Assembly (NCBI GenBank): GCA_963457665.1
Contig: OY735207.1
Span: 58,752,613 to 58,816,612 of the forward strand
Source of the DNA: Thysanoteuthis rhombus
Lineage: Eukaryota; Mollusca; Cephalopoda; Oegopsida; Thysanoteuthidae
Reading direction: 5' to 3'
Length of the DNA: 64,000 bases
The notes beneath the pieces are model-generated. The model made no database searches. It saw only the letters and a program-made list of their open reading frames with translations, and was not told the DNA's origin. This document shows, one piece after another, positions 1 through 10,939 of the stretch. The translations under genes and the position numbers were made by a program. Positions within the stretch are counted from its first letter, which is position 1. Every line of letters starts with the position of its first letter.

Positions 1-1505
1 ATAAAGATTCTTTTTGTTACATCATTCAGAATTTGGACATGAAAATCAAATGCAGTTTCTTATCCCTTCAAGTCAAGACAGATATGTTTTTCTCGTTATG
101 AAGTATTTTCCTTAACGGTAAGTTCACTAACAGAAAGGCACAATTCTTTTCAATGGTATAATCCAACATATTCTTTTTTTTACAAACTTTCCTCTGGGAA
201 AATTATAGTCAATTCAAGTCTGCCTTTGCACATCCAGAACTTTCCTTAAATTCTGTATCCACTACTTATGTTTGTCATCGAAGTTGAAAGGGAGGTATTT
301 GCTTTTTACCGAGTCTGTCTCGGTGGCTTGCTTGTTCGTTTATTTATTTATTCTTCAGTTTGGTATGTCTGCCCATACGATATCTTCGTAAGAACCGAAT
401 GAATTTCAATGAAATTCTATGATAGAATGGATAATAGAGTAAAATAGGAATGGTGCAGATCCTGGAAATCTTTTCTGGTTGGGAGATATCTTCCTGTTTT
501 TGTTCTTGTTTTCTGATGTTGTTTTTTTTTTTGTTAGTTTGTTTTTTCGAATACATTAATGAATATATTTGTAATTGTCTGCATGATATCACAGAAAGTT
601 CTCCATGAATCTCCATGAAATTACATGTTGGGCTGTCCAATAGGCTATGTGAGAATGAACTGGATTAGATCAATGCAGAATCATTCCCTCTATGTCGTTG
701 TTACATGACTGGACCACATAATATCACCATAATTTCTTGTTTTTTAGCGCAATATCTCCAATAGTTCTGACTGAATTTTCTATGATAATTTATGAAAATG
801 TGTGAAACAGGCCACAGGAGAACTGACTAAATGGAGTGGATCCACGTGCAGTTATCTCCCCTAGGTCACGTTTATATGTTCAAAATGAACATTTCTCTTA
901 TAAGCAAGATATTTTACAATTCCACCCTGAAATTCAATGATATTTAGTGGAAGGATGAATAATACAATGCAGGAAAACTTATTAACTTTGAGCGAATCCA
1001 TGGACAATTACCTCCATACGTTGTAATTTACGTCCAAACCATGAAATATAGCCTGAATTTCATGCCTGTTCACTCGATATCTGTGAAAGTAATGAATAAA
1101 TGGAGGTGGAATTCTGTAAAAGCGTAGACAATGAGGTAAGAAAGATGCTTTCAAAATTTTTGTGTGTATCCAGGAATTCTTTCCTGATGGAGAGATATTT
1201 TCTGGGTTTTTTTATAAGATTCATGTACACGTTCATTACTGTACACACAATATCTCTTGAAGTTATCAATAAACTTCAATGACATGTTGCAAAATGGAGT
1301 ACGAGATGACTGACTATATTTTGGCGCAGATTAACTTATAAATATCTCCCCTCCGTCGGAGTTATATGCCAGAACCATATAATACTGTCAAATTTTATGT
1401 TCGTCCAAAAGTTCACCTCAAATTCATCTGATAGACGGGTGGACAATACGCTATCAAAGAAATGATTGAATATCTGTGCGGATTCATCCTACCTCCACCT
1501 GACAA
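1..1505. repeat. degenerate tandem repeat region, unit roughly 150 bp
   Basis: Several weakly similar units recur head to tail, at about 380, 587, 747, 895, 1250 and 1405. Shared landmarks, in order, are an ATATCTC-like word, AGTTCT, GAATTTCTATGAAATT, a GATCAATGCAGATT-like stretch, and TATCTCCCCT followed by GTTATATG. A further unit sits far away at 37800-37935. The units are strongly diverged, so the array is old. The open frames here (344-640 minus, 1060-1282 both strands) do not continue from unit to unit and look like chance. Element class unknown. Confidence 0.5.
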
Positions 1506-1952
1506 TGGCGCTTGCATACGTATTTGCTCTCTAAGTGCTACCTAGTTTTATCCGTTGAAACATTCCACGAAACATGTAATTCTAGTTCACTACTCCCTCG
1601 ATATCTACCGTCACTCAATTTCTTGTCTGCCAATCCTGTTGAACCGTTTGCTTTTTCATCAATTCTCCTGCGACAAGCGAAGCTTTGCCTTATATGGAAA
1701 AATAGTGAATCTTATGTTTTTTTTAGATTGAAAACCTCTGAACAAACGAAATTTCCCAAGACAGCCATTAGTTAAATGAATCCTTCTTGTAATTTTTTTT
1801 ACTTTCAAATATTCGTCTAAAGTCACATACAAATGTAAACATTAGTAAAACGTATTGCTTGGTGCAAGGGAAGTCAACTCTAATGTGATCAAAAGTTACC
1901 TATTCCTTGTAAAAGTCGTTCTTAAATTCAATTTTTTAACAGATAAATGTAT

Positions 1953-1960
<8 letters not shown>
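1506..1960. other. AT-rich sequence, nothing recognised
   Basis: An 87-codon open frame (1512-1775 plus) is present. It has no recognisable motif and nothing around it to support coding, so I do not call it a gene. Confidence 0.4.

Positions 1961-2022
<62 letters not shown>
1961..2022. repeat. (AT)n microsatellite
   Basis: About 31 uninterrupted AT units, preceded by an impure ATAC run. Confidence 0.95.
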
Positions 2023-2025
<3 letters not shown>

Positions 2026-2317
2026 GCATTATAGTCAAAGTTGGAATAACTTCCCACATTCCAACCCATAGTTTTTAGTCTTAATCGATTGGCATAGGTG
2101 TTGTCGCTAAGATAACATCCTTGTGAGTTCTCTGAGTAATTCTATTCCAAAAGATCCTTAACATATGTAACCATCGAGATGCCACCTGTCCTCTTTTAAG
2201 TAAATATAATTTTGCTCCGACTGACAACAGCACATCATTGACTCGAGTAAGCAATCGTTTGTTGTAACAATGATAGATCGATGGATAGATAGATGGGAAC
2301 AGATGAATACAAATGTG

Positions 2318-2319
<2 letters not shown>
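2023..2319. other. unique spacer between two AT arrays
   Basis: Non-repetitive AT-rich DNA ending in a short GATAGAT stretch. The minus-strand frames that cross it read through the flanking AT array as Tyr-Ile repeats and are artefacts. Confidence 0.4.

Positions 2320-2362
<43 letters not shown>
2320..2362. repeat. (AT)n microsatellite
   Basis: About 21 AT units, followed by a GGGGAGAGAGGGG purine stretch. Confidence 0.95.
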
Positions 2363-2365
<3 letters not shown>

Positions 2366-2559
2366 GGGGGAGAGAGGGGAAGGGAGGAGAGAATGGAAAA
2401 ATAGGTAGAAGATGTTTATCGAGATAGGAATGGGATTTTGACAGTCTTGAGAGCAGGGGATCCATAAAAGTTGGAAGAGAGCAGTTGATCTGGAAGTACC
2501 CGCCAGTCCTAGCATAAACTTGCCCGAAATTGATTATACTGGAATAGGTCGGTAGCGAT

Positions 2560-2637
2560 GAGAAAATAAATAGATATGGATATGAACAGATTGAGATAAA
2601 TATATATGACCAGACCATAGCTAGATAAAACAGACTG

Positions 2638-2679
<42 letters not shown>

Positions 2680-2950
2680 TTAGATAGATAGATAGATAGA
2701 AACAGGATAACATAAATAGATAGATACGAACAGGCTTAGATAGATAGATAGTACGAACATGCTGAGATGGATAGATAAATAGATAGATAGATAGATAGAT
2801 AGATACGACCAAACTGAGGTAGATGGGTAGGCAGGCAGAAAGATAAATAGGTATATAGATAGATTGATATTAACAAAGTGAGATAGATAAATAGATCGAA
2901 AGATATGAACAGATTGAAATAGTCAGTTTGACAGACAGATGCGAGTATAC
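2560..2950. repeat. interrupted (GATA)n region
   Basis: A pure GATA/TAGA core at 2636-2701 is followed by shorter GATA blocks separated by a recurring spacer of the type GAACAGACTGAGATAGAT. The spacer repeats five or more times, so the locus is a higher-order array, not a simple microsatellite. The same spacer word recurs in the GATA regions near 23.5, 47.8 and 51.5 kb. Confidence 0.8.
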
Positions 2951-3367
2951 TGAGATATTTCCCTTCTTCCTGGAAGCACTTGCCAGCCTTTGTCCCACTG
3001 CATCCGAAATATAAGTACAAAGCTATTCAGGAAGCGTTCGCTGGATCTTCGAATTGGTTCCAACTTACTTTGGGGATTAACCACAACCAGAATTTCTGAT
3101 TGCGCCAGTAAGTAAACGGATTTTATTTATAAGCAAAGCCAACAAGGAAATAACGTTGTTCTGACAACGTTAGCTAAATCCTTCGGGCCGTGGGGCTTAT
3201 TTATGCTAACAGCATTTCAAAGATGTCGAAGGTCATTTTGCATTGCGAGCAGTTGCAAACGGACATTTCTTCTTTGCCTGCATTGTTTCTTTCGGCAACA
3301 GCCGAATGCTGGAAAAAGAAAATTAGGAATTGTGTTTTTGATAAAAAGGAAAGCAAGCTAAACTAAA
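2951..3367. other. spacer with a short perfect palindrome
   Basis: No gene seen. A 9-bp perfect inverted repeat with a 4-base loop lies at 3151-3172. Confidence 0.4.
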
Positions 3368-3369
3368 TA

Positions 3370-3626
3370 CAGTAGACTTCTGTTATTCAGACACATCTCG
3401 GAGAGGGCCGTTATAACGAATTTGCCGTTATTATGGGTGGATTAAAAATACGACACGCAAGTTGGAGAAATACAGCACGCAAACGATTTACATTCGAATT
3501 TGCTCAGGAAAAGGTATAATTTCCGACAATTGCCACACAAGAATATAAAAACAAACGTGTCGTTAAATTTCAAGTGGCATTAAATAGTGCTGTTAGCATG
3601 GGTCTCATTACAACGAGAGTTTGCTG
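3370..3626. mobile_element. MITE with CAG...CTG ends and TA target duplication (Tc1/mariner-pogo type)
   Basis: The left end begins TA-CAGTAGACTTCTGTTATT at 3368. The right end, on the other strand, begins TA-CAGCAAACTCTCGTTGTA at 3628. The two ends match imperfectly over about 25 bases as terminal inverted repeats and are flanked by TA dinucleotides, the target duplication of Tc1/mariner/pogo transposons. The 257-bp interior has no open frame. It is therefore a non-autonomous element moved in trans by a pogo or Tigger-like transposase. The interior word GTTATAACGAATTTGCCGTTATT fits Tigger-like ends. The diverged ends suggest an old insertion. Confidence 0.6.
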
Positions 3627-3628
3627 TA

Positions 3629-4302
3629 AATGTATCTACAAGTCGAGTACAAGTCGACAAGGAAAGTTGAACGAACAACTTAATCATTAAATATTACTGC
3701 ATCCGTGTATAAGTCGATTTTCATTAAATTTGGGTCTCTGCATTCTTGGTTATCAATTTACTTCGGTTGGAATCTGTCCTTGATGCTTTTGCTGCACACA
3801 CGGAGAAGCCAGTCAACATGGACACCTCAAATTCTCGTACTCTTGTGCAAGACTCGGTTAAGTTTGATAATAAAGTTTCGTGGTACAAGATTTAGTAAGC
3901 TCGTCTTACAAATAGATTCGTCACTCTACGGTCTTACTTTCAATGGTGATCTTATCCCAGTGGTCTTTTGCCCTACAAAACTATGCTGTAATTTCGGCGC
4001 GATTGTTACTTTATATGTTTAAAAATTTCTGTTATTCCATCTGCATAATAGCAGACTCTAATGACGAATTTACCCCAGCACTAAGAAAAATAGCGACAAA
4101 AACCCTTTGGATCTTTGGCGATTTCAAAACCGGAAAGGTAAGAATTGCCAGTTTCCGCTTCGCCCAGATGATGTGATTGTCTCTCGTTATCTAAAATGAC
4201 AGCTGGGTTGTATTGACAGTGTGGACAGATATAATCGGATACAGTTTTTTTTTCTGCATTGAAAGGAAAAATATTTTGAAGATTCTAAATACCTTTGATG
4301 AA

Positions 4303-4304
<2 letters not shown>
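3629..4304. other. AT-rich sequence with scattered AAGTCGA words
   Basis: No gene recognised. ACAAGTCGAGTACAAGTCGA at 3637 and TATAAGTCGA at 3709 resemble terminal motifs of DNA transposons, but no matching second end was found. The open frame 3705-4022 (105 codons, plus) shows no known motif. Confidence 0.35.

Positions 4305-4348
<44 letters not shown>
4305..4348. repeat. (AT)n microsatellite
   Basis: About 22 AT units, lying at the edge of the tandem repeat that follows. Confidence 0.95.
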
Positions 4349-4349
<1 letters not shown>

Positions 4350-4351
<2 letters not shown>

Positions 4352-4780
4352 ATATTGGACAGAAAATGAGTGTTCAGCTTAGCATCATGGTAATATTTGT
4401 TAAGATAAATTCTAAAACCCTTTGAAATTTACCCAAAATTTTTTTCATTCTAAAACTTTTCTCTGGTACGCTAGGTATACAAGCCAAATTTGGTTGAGCT
4501 GTACCAATGTTCAAGACGGCGCAACGACAAATAGAGCCAGTTGTTTTATGTTGAAAGATATAATAGTATAAATGTTGATTGAACAGAAAGCAAGGGTTAA
4601 GATAAGCATTATTGTTACATTGCGAATAGAACTCTCGCTTTGAAACTCTTGAATGTCTTGTTCAAAAAACTTTTTTTTACTTAAAATAGACATCCTGCAA
4701 GGCCAGTTGAGTATGCATGGTTAATTTGATTGAACTGCACTGATGCCTAAGGGGTGCATAGTGACAAACTGGATCAGTTG

Positions 4781-4853
<73 letters not shown>

Positions 4854-5165
4854 GATCCCTACAAGAGAGCATTCACACATATTACCATGACAGCAAGCAT
4901 CAAATATGCATAAAACATCAAAAAAACACTGAATGAATACTTAAATTACATTAACGGATATTGGGAAATAAGTTACTGAAGTGACACAAAATCTTTTTAA
5001 ATGTGTTAAGCGTTCAAAGCTGTAAAATTTTTTAGACTATATATATACACATATACATATATTTTTGTGTGTGATTGTTAATTGAACAGAAAGTAAGGGT
5101 TGAGTTTGGCATTATAGTTACATTGTAAAAACCCCTTGAAAACCTTTTAATATGTTCCTTCATGA
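4350..5165. repeat. tandem repeat unit carrying an internal (AT)n
   Basis: Two blocks alternate. Block one, at 4475-4550 and 4695-4782, has AATTTGGTTGAGCTGTACCAATG-like sequence and ends GCCAGTTGTTTTAT. Block two, at 4360-4430, 4585-4665 and 5085-5160, has GAACAGAAAGTAAGGGTT then GCATTATAGTTACATT. Block one is followed by an AT-rich spacer and then block two, with the AT spacer expanded to 70 bp at 4782-4851 in one copy. The copies differ by roughly 20-25%. Confidence 0.6.
4782..4851. repeat. (AT)n microsatellite
   Basis: About 35 AT units, in the position of the AT spacer of the surrounding tandem unit. Confidence 0.95.
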
Positions 5166-6335
5166 CATTTTGTTGCTTTTCAGCAAAACCTACGTCTTTT
5201 GAGTAAACTGATTTAACTTCCCTCTGCACTCAATTTCTAAGAGTAATTTTTTTTAGTTCTTTCCAAAATTTTTTCTTGGTTCTGAGAAAAGGAGAGAAAA
5301 AACAATTTTCATTATAACGTAGAATTTGGCTGTTAAAGTCAATGATCATTCTATCGGCAAAACGATAGTAATAATCGTGATAATAAAAACCAATTTTTTT
5401 ATCAATTAAAAAATACGTGTCTTTTTTATATTGTCACAGTTGACACATTCTTTCAATAATTTTATCAAATAAATCTTACATCTTGTCTCTTCTTTTTTTT
5501 TATTAAGTTAGGTTAGGTGAGAGTATAAAGGTCATTCGGTATTGGTAAAAACTTTGACTCCACGTCAAAAAGTTTGCACCAAATCTCCACATTTGCCTCT
5601 AAATGGATATATTTCACGAAGTTTATGGAAGAAAAATTCTGCCACGTCTAATTCTTCGATGAATCAGACACATAAATACGAAATCACGTACTTAACAAGT
5701 CGTTTGGCATCTTACAGATTTTTAAAGAGCTGCCGAAGTATAAGACGAACGTCAATAAAAGATAGTTATTCCTTTAAAATACGCTGATGCAGCTGTAAGC
5801 GAAATATACTTAAAAACTATTTTCGTATTTTACAGACTTTTAAAACCACTTACGTATCAGACGGACTTTGATGAAAAAAAAAATCTAAAAAAATTTTTTT
5901 TTTATTCTTTCTAGGCAAATCGGATATTTAAAACGTATATGGAACCTAGATGTGTGCAGAAAGAAAAACAAAACTAACACTTCCTATACCCGTCGATTTT
6001 CTATTTCTATACGTGCAAATATAAAAGATGCGAATAGCCGGAAATTTGGGTGAAGGTAAGAGTGATGTAACAATTAACAACACGTAAAATGGAATCGACA
6101 CACTGAGTTCGAAAACCAGCTGCAACTGCTTGTGTTCAATTTGCACTCATAAAACATCTGTTACTATTTACCTCTATCTTAATTGCTGTTGCTTTTTAAC
6201 GCAACTGAAGTCAATCAGGGAAATAATTGCCTAAATAGATGATAATGATTTATTTTTTTCTTTATATAAATGAATTTATTTATTAGAATGAAATAAGCCT
6301 TTGAGTATTTCTGACATAGATTTTAGTTGATGTGT
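5166..6335. other. AT-rich sequence, nothing recognised
   Basis: It contains homopolymer A and T runs (for example 5874-5905) and an 81-codon frame at 5542-5787 with no motif. No gene or element identified. Confidence 0.4.
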
Positions 6336-6339
6336 GAGA

Positions 6340-6525
6340 CTTGTCAAGTTGGCTCAGTCGGTAAGGGACTCGATTACCATCTGGCTGGTCATGATTTCAA
6401 ATCATATCATAGAAATGTTGATTTTCACTCAACCAAATTTGGTGAGGGATGCTCTTGTTCTCGTTATGGTAAAAAAGAAAGTCAACCGTAGGTTCAAATT
6501 GGTGTTTGACCAAAGAAATTTTTAA
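6340..6525 (+). mobile_element. tRNA-derived SINE, copy 1
   Basis: GGCTCAGTCGGTAAG at about 6353 fits a pol III box A. About 40 bases on, GGTCATGATTTCAAATC at 6387 is a decayed box B. The same order and downstream sequence (ATAGAAATGTTGAT, then GTGAGGGATGCTCTTGTT) recurs at 22560-22760. Two homologous copies with tRNA-like promoter boxes indicate a SINE, not a tRNA gene. The box B is too decayed and there is no acceptor stem. Confidence 0.55.
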
Positions 6526-6614
6526 AAGAGCTGTTCGTTAAAATCCATTCATGATTGGAACTACTCTACAAGAACTTGAAGAATCATTTAAATCACAAAT
6601 GTAGTAAATCAAAC

Positions 6615-7020
6615 CTGTTAACATAAATTCCCCTCAGTTTTTAAGTTGGTCCAGCTGGCTGGATTTGTATGTATCACGCGTACAGGTCGCTCTAATGGAG
6701 CTAAAATGCCGAAAAAAAAATCCAAAATGTACTCCTTATTATGTCAACAGAAAAAGGTTGTCTTTTTTTTTTTTTTTTCTAAAAAAAAACCTTGATATAT
6801 TTTCAGGGGGATGGGGCAGTTTGCAATGCAAGTTGATGCTAAATTGGTCCCTAGTTTTTACCTGCTTGTTTTCTGAAAATTCAGACTTTTTAGTGATTAA
6901 TGCCCTGCAAAAGATGACTTGAATTTGATCACGTCTTTCAATTTTTTAATACGATGCTAGTAAAAGACATTGGTCACATGACGGTTTACTAGAGAATGAG
7001 CAATGAAGCCTGTTTTTTTT
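6615..7020 (+). repeat. dispersed repeat family C, copy 1
   Basis: The 5' landmark is CAGTTTTTAAGTTGGTCCAGCTGGCT, then ACGCGTACAGGTCGCTC and ATGGAGCTAAA. The middle landmark is TTTTTAGTGATTA. The 3' landmark is AAAAGACATTGGTCACATGA followed by AAGCCTGTT. The same ordered landmarks occur in copies at 33.9, 35.9, 38.1, 48.2 and 59.8 kb. No coding sequence and no clear terminal inverted repeats. An internal poly-T/poly-A segment at 6760-6790 is private to this copy. Confidence 0.7.
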
Positions 7021-7994
7021 TAAGATTGTTAATCCCTCAGAGCATAACGTATATGTTTGACGCACGTTTTATTCCATTTTTTAATTGTTTATTCTATTCA
7101 CTCTGTCTAGGCTAAATGACATGTTCACTGACTAATAATGGTGTGTCAGTTCAAACGGGGTTTCAAATAAAAATAACGAGTTCATGAAAATATATATGGT
7201 TCAAATAGTTAATTTATTGTATATATAATAAAAGAAAAAGTTGCTGTAATCGTTTCTGGTCAGAATAGAAGTTGGAGTAGTCTTTGACCCTGCTGCAGTC
7301 AGTCTTGTTACATTTATACACTTCTGATGATCATCAGCGTATCAATGGGTCATTCAAAGATTATTCGACAGTCTTTGCTTGCACTTATTCCTTTGCATCG
7401 AGATTTACGAGGGTTTGTTACAAGAACTTGTCCTACCTGCTTGGCAAAGGTGCTGAAACTTTTGCCTAACACTTCAACTGATTTTTATGAGCGAGAATTC
7501 ATTATTTTGACGTCGACGCAGTTTTAAGAGATTGTGGTTGAACGAAGCTACGTCTTTTTGTATTCTTCTTCGTTGGACGGAAAATATACGCACATTTTAT
7601 GAAGCTGGCGGTATTTATTTGTATTGAATGATATTCGGACTTTATGAGCCGTCTCCCGAGAAGAATAAACGTTCAGACAGGAAAGTTAGTGATATTGAGT
7701 CCAAGTCTCTCCTTAGCCTGACCATTACGGTAAAGGTCTGTGGTCAATATATCAAACTAATGTTTCGGACATCGACAAATTCACTGAACCGATTGAGAGA
7801 TATTTATCCTTTGAATCTTCGATAAAACTATTTAAGACGATAATAACGATAGATATTTTTAATTATCTATTCCGATCCAAGGTTAAGGGACCTTCTGGTA
7901 AGTTTTTGTTCTCCTCCACCGCTGCCTTGGACGAGAATAGATTATGAAATATTCTCTTTCTCTCTATAATGTTCATGCAAAAGATATAACTTCC
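7021..7994. other. AT-rich sequence, nothing recognised
   Basis: Overlapping short frames at 7284-7527 have no recognisable motif. No repeat family identified. Confidence 0.4.
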
Positions 7995-8115
7995 AGCTCA
8001 GTGGTTCCTGACCTTTTTGTCCTCTGCCCCGCCTCGACAGCTCAAAAAAACTTGATGTTTCTCTTTCTATAATAAAAATAAATCTGGTGTTAAAAAAAGA
8101 ATAAAAATATGTTAA
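7995..8115 (+). mobile_element. possible hAT-type transposon end
   Basis: CTCAGTGGTTCCTGACCTTTTTGT resembles the CAGTGGTTCCCAACC-type terminus of hAT non-autonomous elements. No matching inverted end was found downstream, so this is only a resemblance. Confidence 0.25.
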
Positions 8116-8890
8116 ATTCAGATATCTACGGGAATTAGGAGTTTTGAACCAAGGAACTTATCTATAAAGAATGTTTTCATGAGAAAATATGAAGAAAATA
8201 CTGATAAATCCGTACCTCGTATGTATGAATCACCATAGCCTGCGCATCTACAAAGAAGTATTATCTGATATGTTTATTTAAAATCATCTAATTAAATATT
8301 AGCACAAGGTTTGAGCATTGTTGGTCCAAAATGACCGTAGGTGCCACAAAAAGTACTAAAAAAAACAAGAAAACATTTTTTGTCTTGTTTTAATGATGCA
8401 CTTATGTATCCAGACACACACACACACACACACGAACAGAGAGAGAAGAATCTGTAGTCGACTTGGTTGGTAGGTCGGGCAGACTATTTGTCAGGCTACA
8501 GTGATTTGATTATTAAGTTTAGGGCATTTTTCCTTCACCGTATGAAATTTAGTAACAACAACACAACTACTTCATCTCATTCATTCCTCACAAAGTTGAT
8601 GGATTGAACATTAGTCACTGGAATCTGTACAAAAATTAATAAGCAGCAATATTATCTAATTAGAAAAGTATCATGCCTCTTAATACTATTTTGGTATCCT
8701 ACCCATTTTTCAAATCTTCCAGTAAGCAGATTTTTTTCTACGGAAGTGAATCTGATCCTAACTGGGTATTCCAATGATGTTATCTTGCCCAGATTGAACA
8801 AAACTGAACAAATATCGGGGATGCGCTGCTAGTCAAAACCTCAAATAACACTTTAACTGAATAACAAATCTAATTCATCCTCTGAATCAG
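8116..8890. other. AT-rich sequence with a short (CA)n
   Basis: A (CA)n tract lies at 8412-8433. Nothing else recognised. Confidence 0.4.
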
Positions 8891-8893
8891 AGT

Positions 8894-9095
8894 CAGTTTC
8901 CGATGGACATCACGACTCACGGCATGGATCCTCCGAGATCACATCCGCAACCGATGCCGGTAAAATATTAAAGGGAGAGATGTGCTAGAAAAATTCAGAA
9001 AGTTCTGGCTCTGCGAAGCCCATGATAGAGAAGTGTGACAAATCCTGGGGAAGTTCTGTGTTCAACGACAGACCTTAAAAGACCGATGATGATCA
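8894..9095 (+). pseudogene. LINE family A (RTE-like) 3' fragment, copy A1
   Basis: The translation follows the end of the LINE ORF2 tail: a decayed DRWTSRLT-like segment (GATGGACATCACGACTCACG), a WI.RDHIRNR segment, then RKFWLCEAHDREV and ILGK, ending at CAACGACAGACCTTAAAAGACCGATGATGAT. Stop codons interrupt it. Only the last ~65 codons and a vestigial GAT tail remain, typical of 5' truncation during target-primed reverse transcription. Confidence 0.7.
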
Positions 9096-9114
9096 CAAGA
9101 AAATAACCAAATAT

Positions 9115-9465
9115 CATAACATTTCTGGTTTGTCAATCAACAGAAACCGTGAACTGTTTTTCGGTAGTATGCCGTGTTGAGGTTGATCAATTAAAATTTT
9201 GGAAAAGGTCTCATCAATCAATAAGCTACTTTCCTTGCCTTTTGTAGGATTGCTGAGAAGTCTACATTTTCAAGAAACATGCATGAACAATGCTGGGCAC
9301 AAAATAATGGACCAATGTCGTTGCATGAACTCACATTGCACCCCCTTCAGCTTGGAACCTATTTTGAAATAGAATTTCTCTTCTTTATTTCTGACATAGG
9401 AAATGAATGTTTAGATTTCGCAGCCCTCTAGCTCTATTAATGTGGCCTGTGCGCAGAACAAATAG
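9115..9465 (+). repeat. dispersed repeat family D, copy 1
   Basis: Shares ordered landmarks with 37035-37360: TCAATCAACAGAAACCGT, GTATGCCGTGTTGAGGTTGA, TTGCCTTTTGTAGG, then CCTCTAGCTCTATTAATGTGGCC. It begins directly after LINE copy A1. Element class unknown, no coding capacity. Confidence 0.6.
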
Positions 9466-9529
9466 ATAGATAGATAGATAGCCACCTAATGACATTAGAC
9501 TGAATAAAGAAAGCAAGAGAATTGGTCTT

Positions 9530-9884
9530 CACATGGTCTTCGGTCAGACAAACGATATGTCCAACAAACATGTTGAAGACAAATACACATTAATCGGTAT
9601 CGAAAACGCACACCTGAAAAAAAGTAAACCATTGCATCTACCTGAGGCCACGAATTTCCGTGAAATCCTCTAAAGAAGAAGAAATCAAGCAAAGATCACT
9701 CTAGACTGGCAAGCTTTTGGTTGGAAGAGCTCAATCTTTAAGAACACAAAATCTCATTAGCCTTTAAAAGATGAGTTGTGAACGAATGCATCCTCCCGAT
9801 AGTCACTTATGTAACTGATACGTGCGACTGAACCTAGACATTCATCCTCAAACTGAGTATCACGCAAGATAGAAACTTACTCAC

Positions 9885-9923
<39 letters not shown>

Positions 9924-10338
9924 AATCAGTCTTCCAACGTCCGTCGTTGGACATAGACCTTCCCCAGGATTCGCCATAATTCTCCATCATGGGTGTCACG
10001 GAGCCAGTATTTCCTGAATTTGTCTAGTTCATCACATCGACGATCACAAAAAAGCACAGCATATTAGAGAAAAAATAAGTATCAGGGATATCATAGGATA
10101 CATCAGAAAACTCAAATGGTAAGGAGCTTGTTATCTTGCAAAGATTTCAGACAACCACTGGGCATCACGACTTACGTGGATCTCAAGAGATCCTACGTGG
10201 AACTAGAGCTTGCAAATTATAAGTTTTTGTGATGATCTTGAAAGTGCTGAAAGTATCATCTTTGTAATGCCTATGGTAGAGAGGTCCGGAAAATTTGGGG
10301 GGAGATCTATGTCTGGGGAAAGTCGCTAAAAAGATGTT
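9530..10338 (+). pseudogene. LINE family A (RTE-like) fragment, copy A2, split by a nested copy
   Basis: Plus-strand reading gives SNKHVEDKYTLIGIENAHL, then a decayed Ser-rich segment leading to AKITLDWQAF, SSIFKNTKS and further LINE ORF2 post-RT sequence to about 9890. After the nested insert (9890-10040) it resumes with KKAQHIREK and IIGYIRKLKW, then DNHWASRL, ending at TCGCTAAAAAGATG near 10335. This is the region between the reverse transcriptase and the 3' end. Many stops and frameshifts, so not functional. Confidence 0.7.
9890..10040 (-). mobile_element. LINE family A copy A3, inverted and nested in A2, with (GAT)n tail
   Basis: On the minus strand it reads DELDKFRKYWLRDTHDGE, LWRILGKVYVQRRTLED and a stop, then GATTATGATGATGATG repeats. 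On the plus strand the tail is the (CAT)n run at 9893-9922. It is only about 115 bp plus tail and is the cleanest 3' end of the family in the window. Its host copy A2 has been opened at a CATCAC site, which pairs with the GAT tail. Confidence 0.75.
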
Positions 10339-10339
10339 G

Positions 10340-10935
10340 ATTATGGTCATTAAACCTTTGTTGAATGTTTTGGTTGAAGGTTTCTAATGAAAATTGGTTT
10401 TGCAAAGAAACACGCAATTATACTGACCGATATTCACAAGAGTGAAACTTTCGGTCTTACAATGAAACAAGACGAGGATTTGACAGATATTGGTTTCTTC
10501 AGTGCCAATCTAATTTTGTTTTATTGTTAGACGAAACGACAAGAATTGGCAATCTGGCGTTATTTGAGACAATGCTAAATCTCCCTGGTTTATACGGGTT
10601 CTTTCGAGAAGGATGCGACTGTCTTTTTAACAAATTGTCTTGAAACTGTTTTTGATTTAAAAACTATTTTACACATACAATTAACAAAAATATAACTCAG
10701 TGATGCTGATCACACATACATTTAATCTTTAAAGTACGTGTATCAAAGGATTTCTTTTAATATGGAAGCAAGTTCGTACCTAGTTGATAACACTGGAAAT
10801 ATAATGCCTGGTACAACGTGATTGATGATCGAATCATTTCAATTGCTATACTCTTGTCTCCGAGTTCAACGTTACTACTTGACTAATACTGTAGCATGAA
10901 ATTATTGTATGCGTAAATTGTACCCTTTCATGCCT
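10340..10935. other. AT-rich sequence, nothing recognised
   Basis: No gene, repeat array or element identified. Confidence 0.4.
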
Positions 10936-10939
10936 CGTT

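Noticed and set aside
2081-2618. Two long minus-strand frames (144 and 127 codons)
   Set aside because: A large part of each is Tyr-Ile repeats encoded by the AT array; the rest has no motif.
3151-3172. 9-bp palindrome TAACGTTGT/ACAACGTTA
   Set aside because: Short and isolated; expected occasionally in 64 kb.
6340-6420. Candidate tRNA gene
   Set aside because: No acceptor stem or T-arm closure and the box B is decayed; a SINE explains it better.
7284-7527. Overlapping 61- and 66-codon frames as a possible gene
   Set aside because: Two frames of the same strand overlap and neither has a motif.
8412-8433. CRISPR-like or array structure in short CA and GATA repeats
   Set aside because: Simple microsatellites without unique spacers; eukaryotic DNA.
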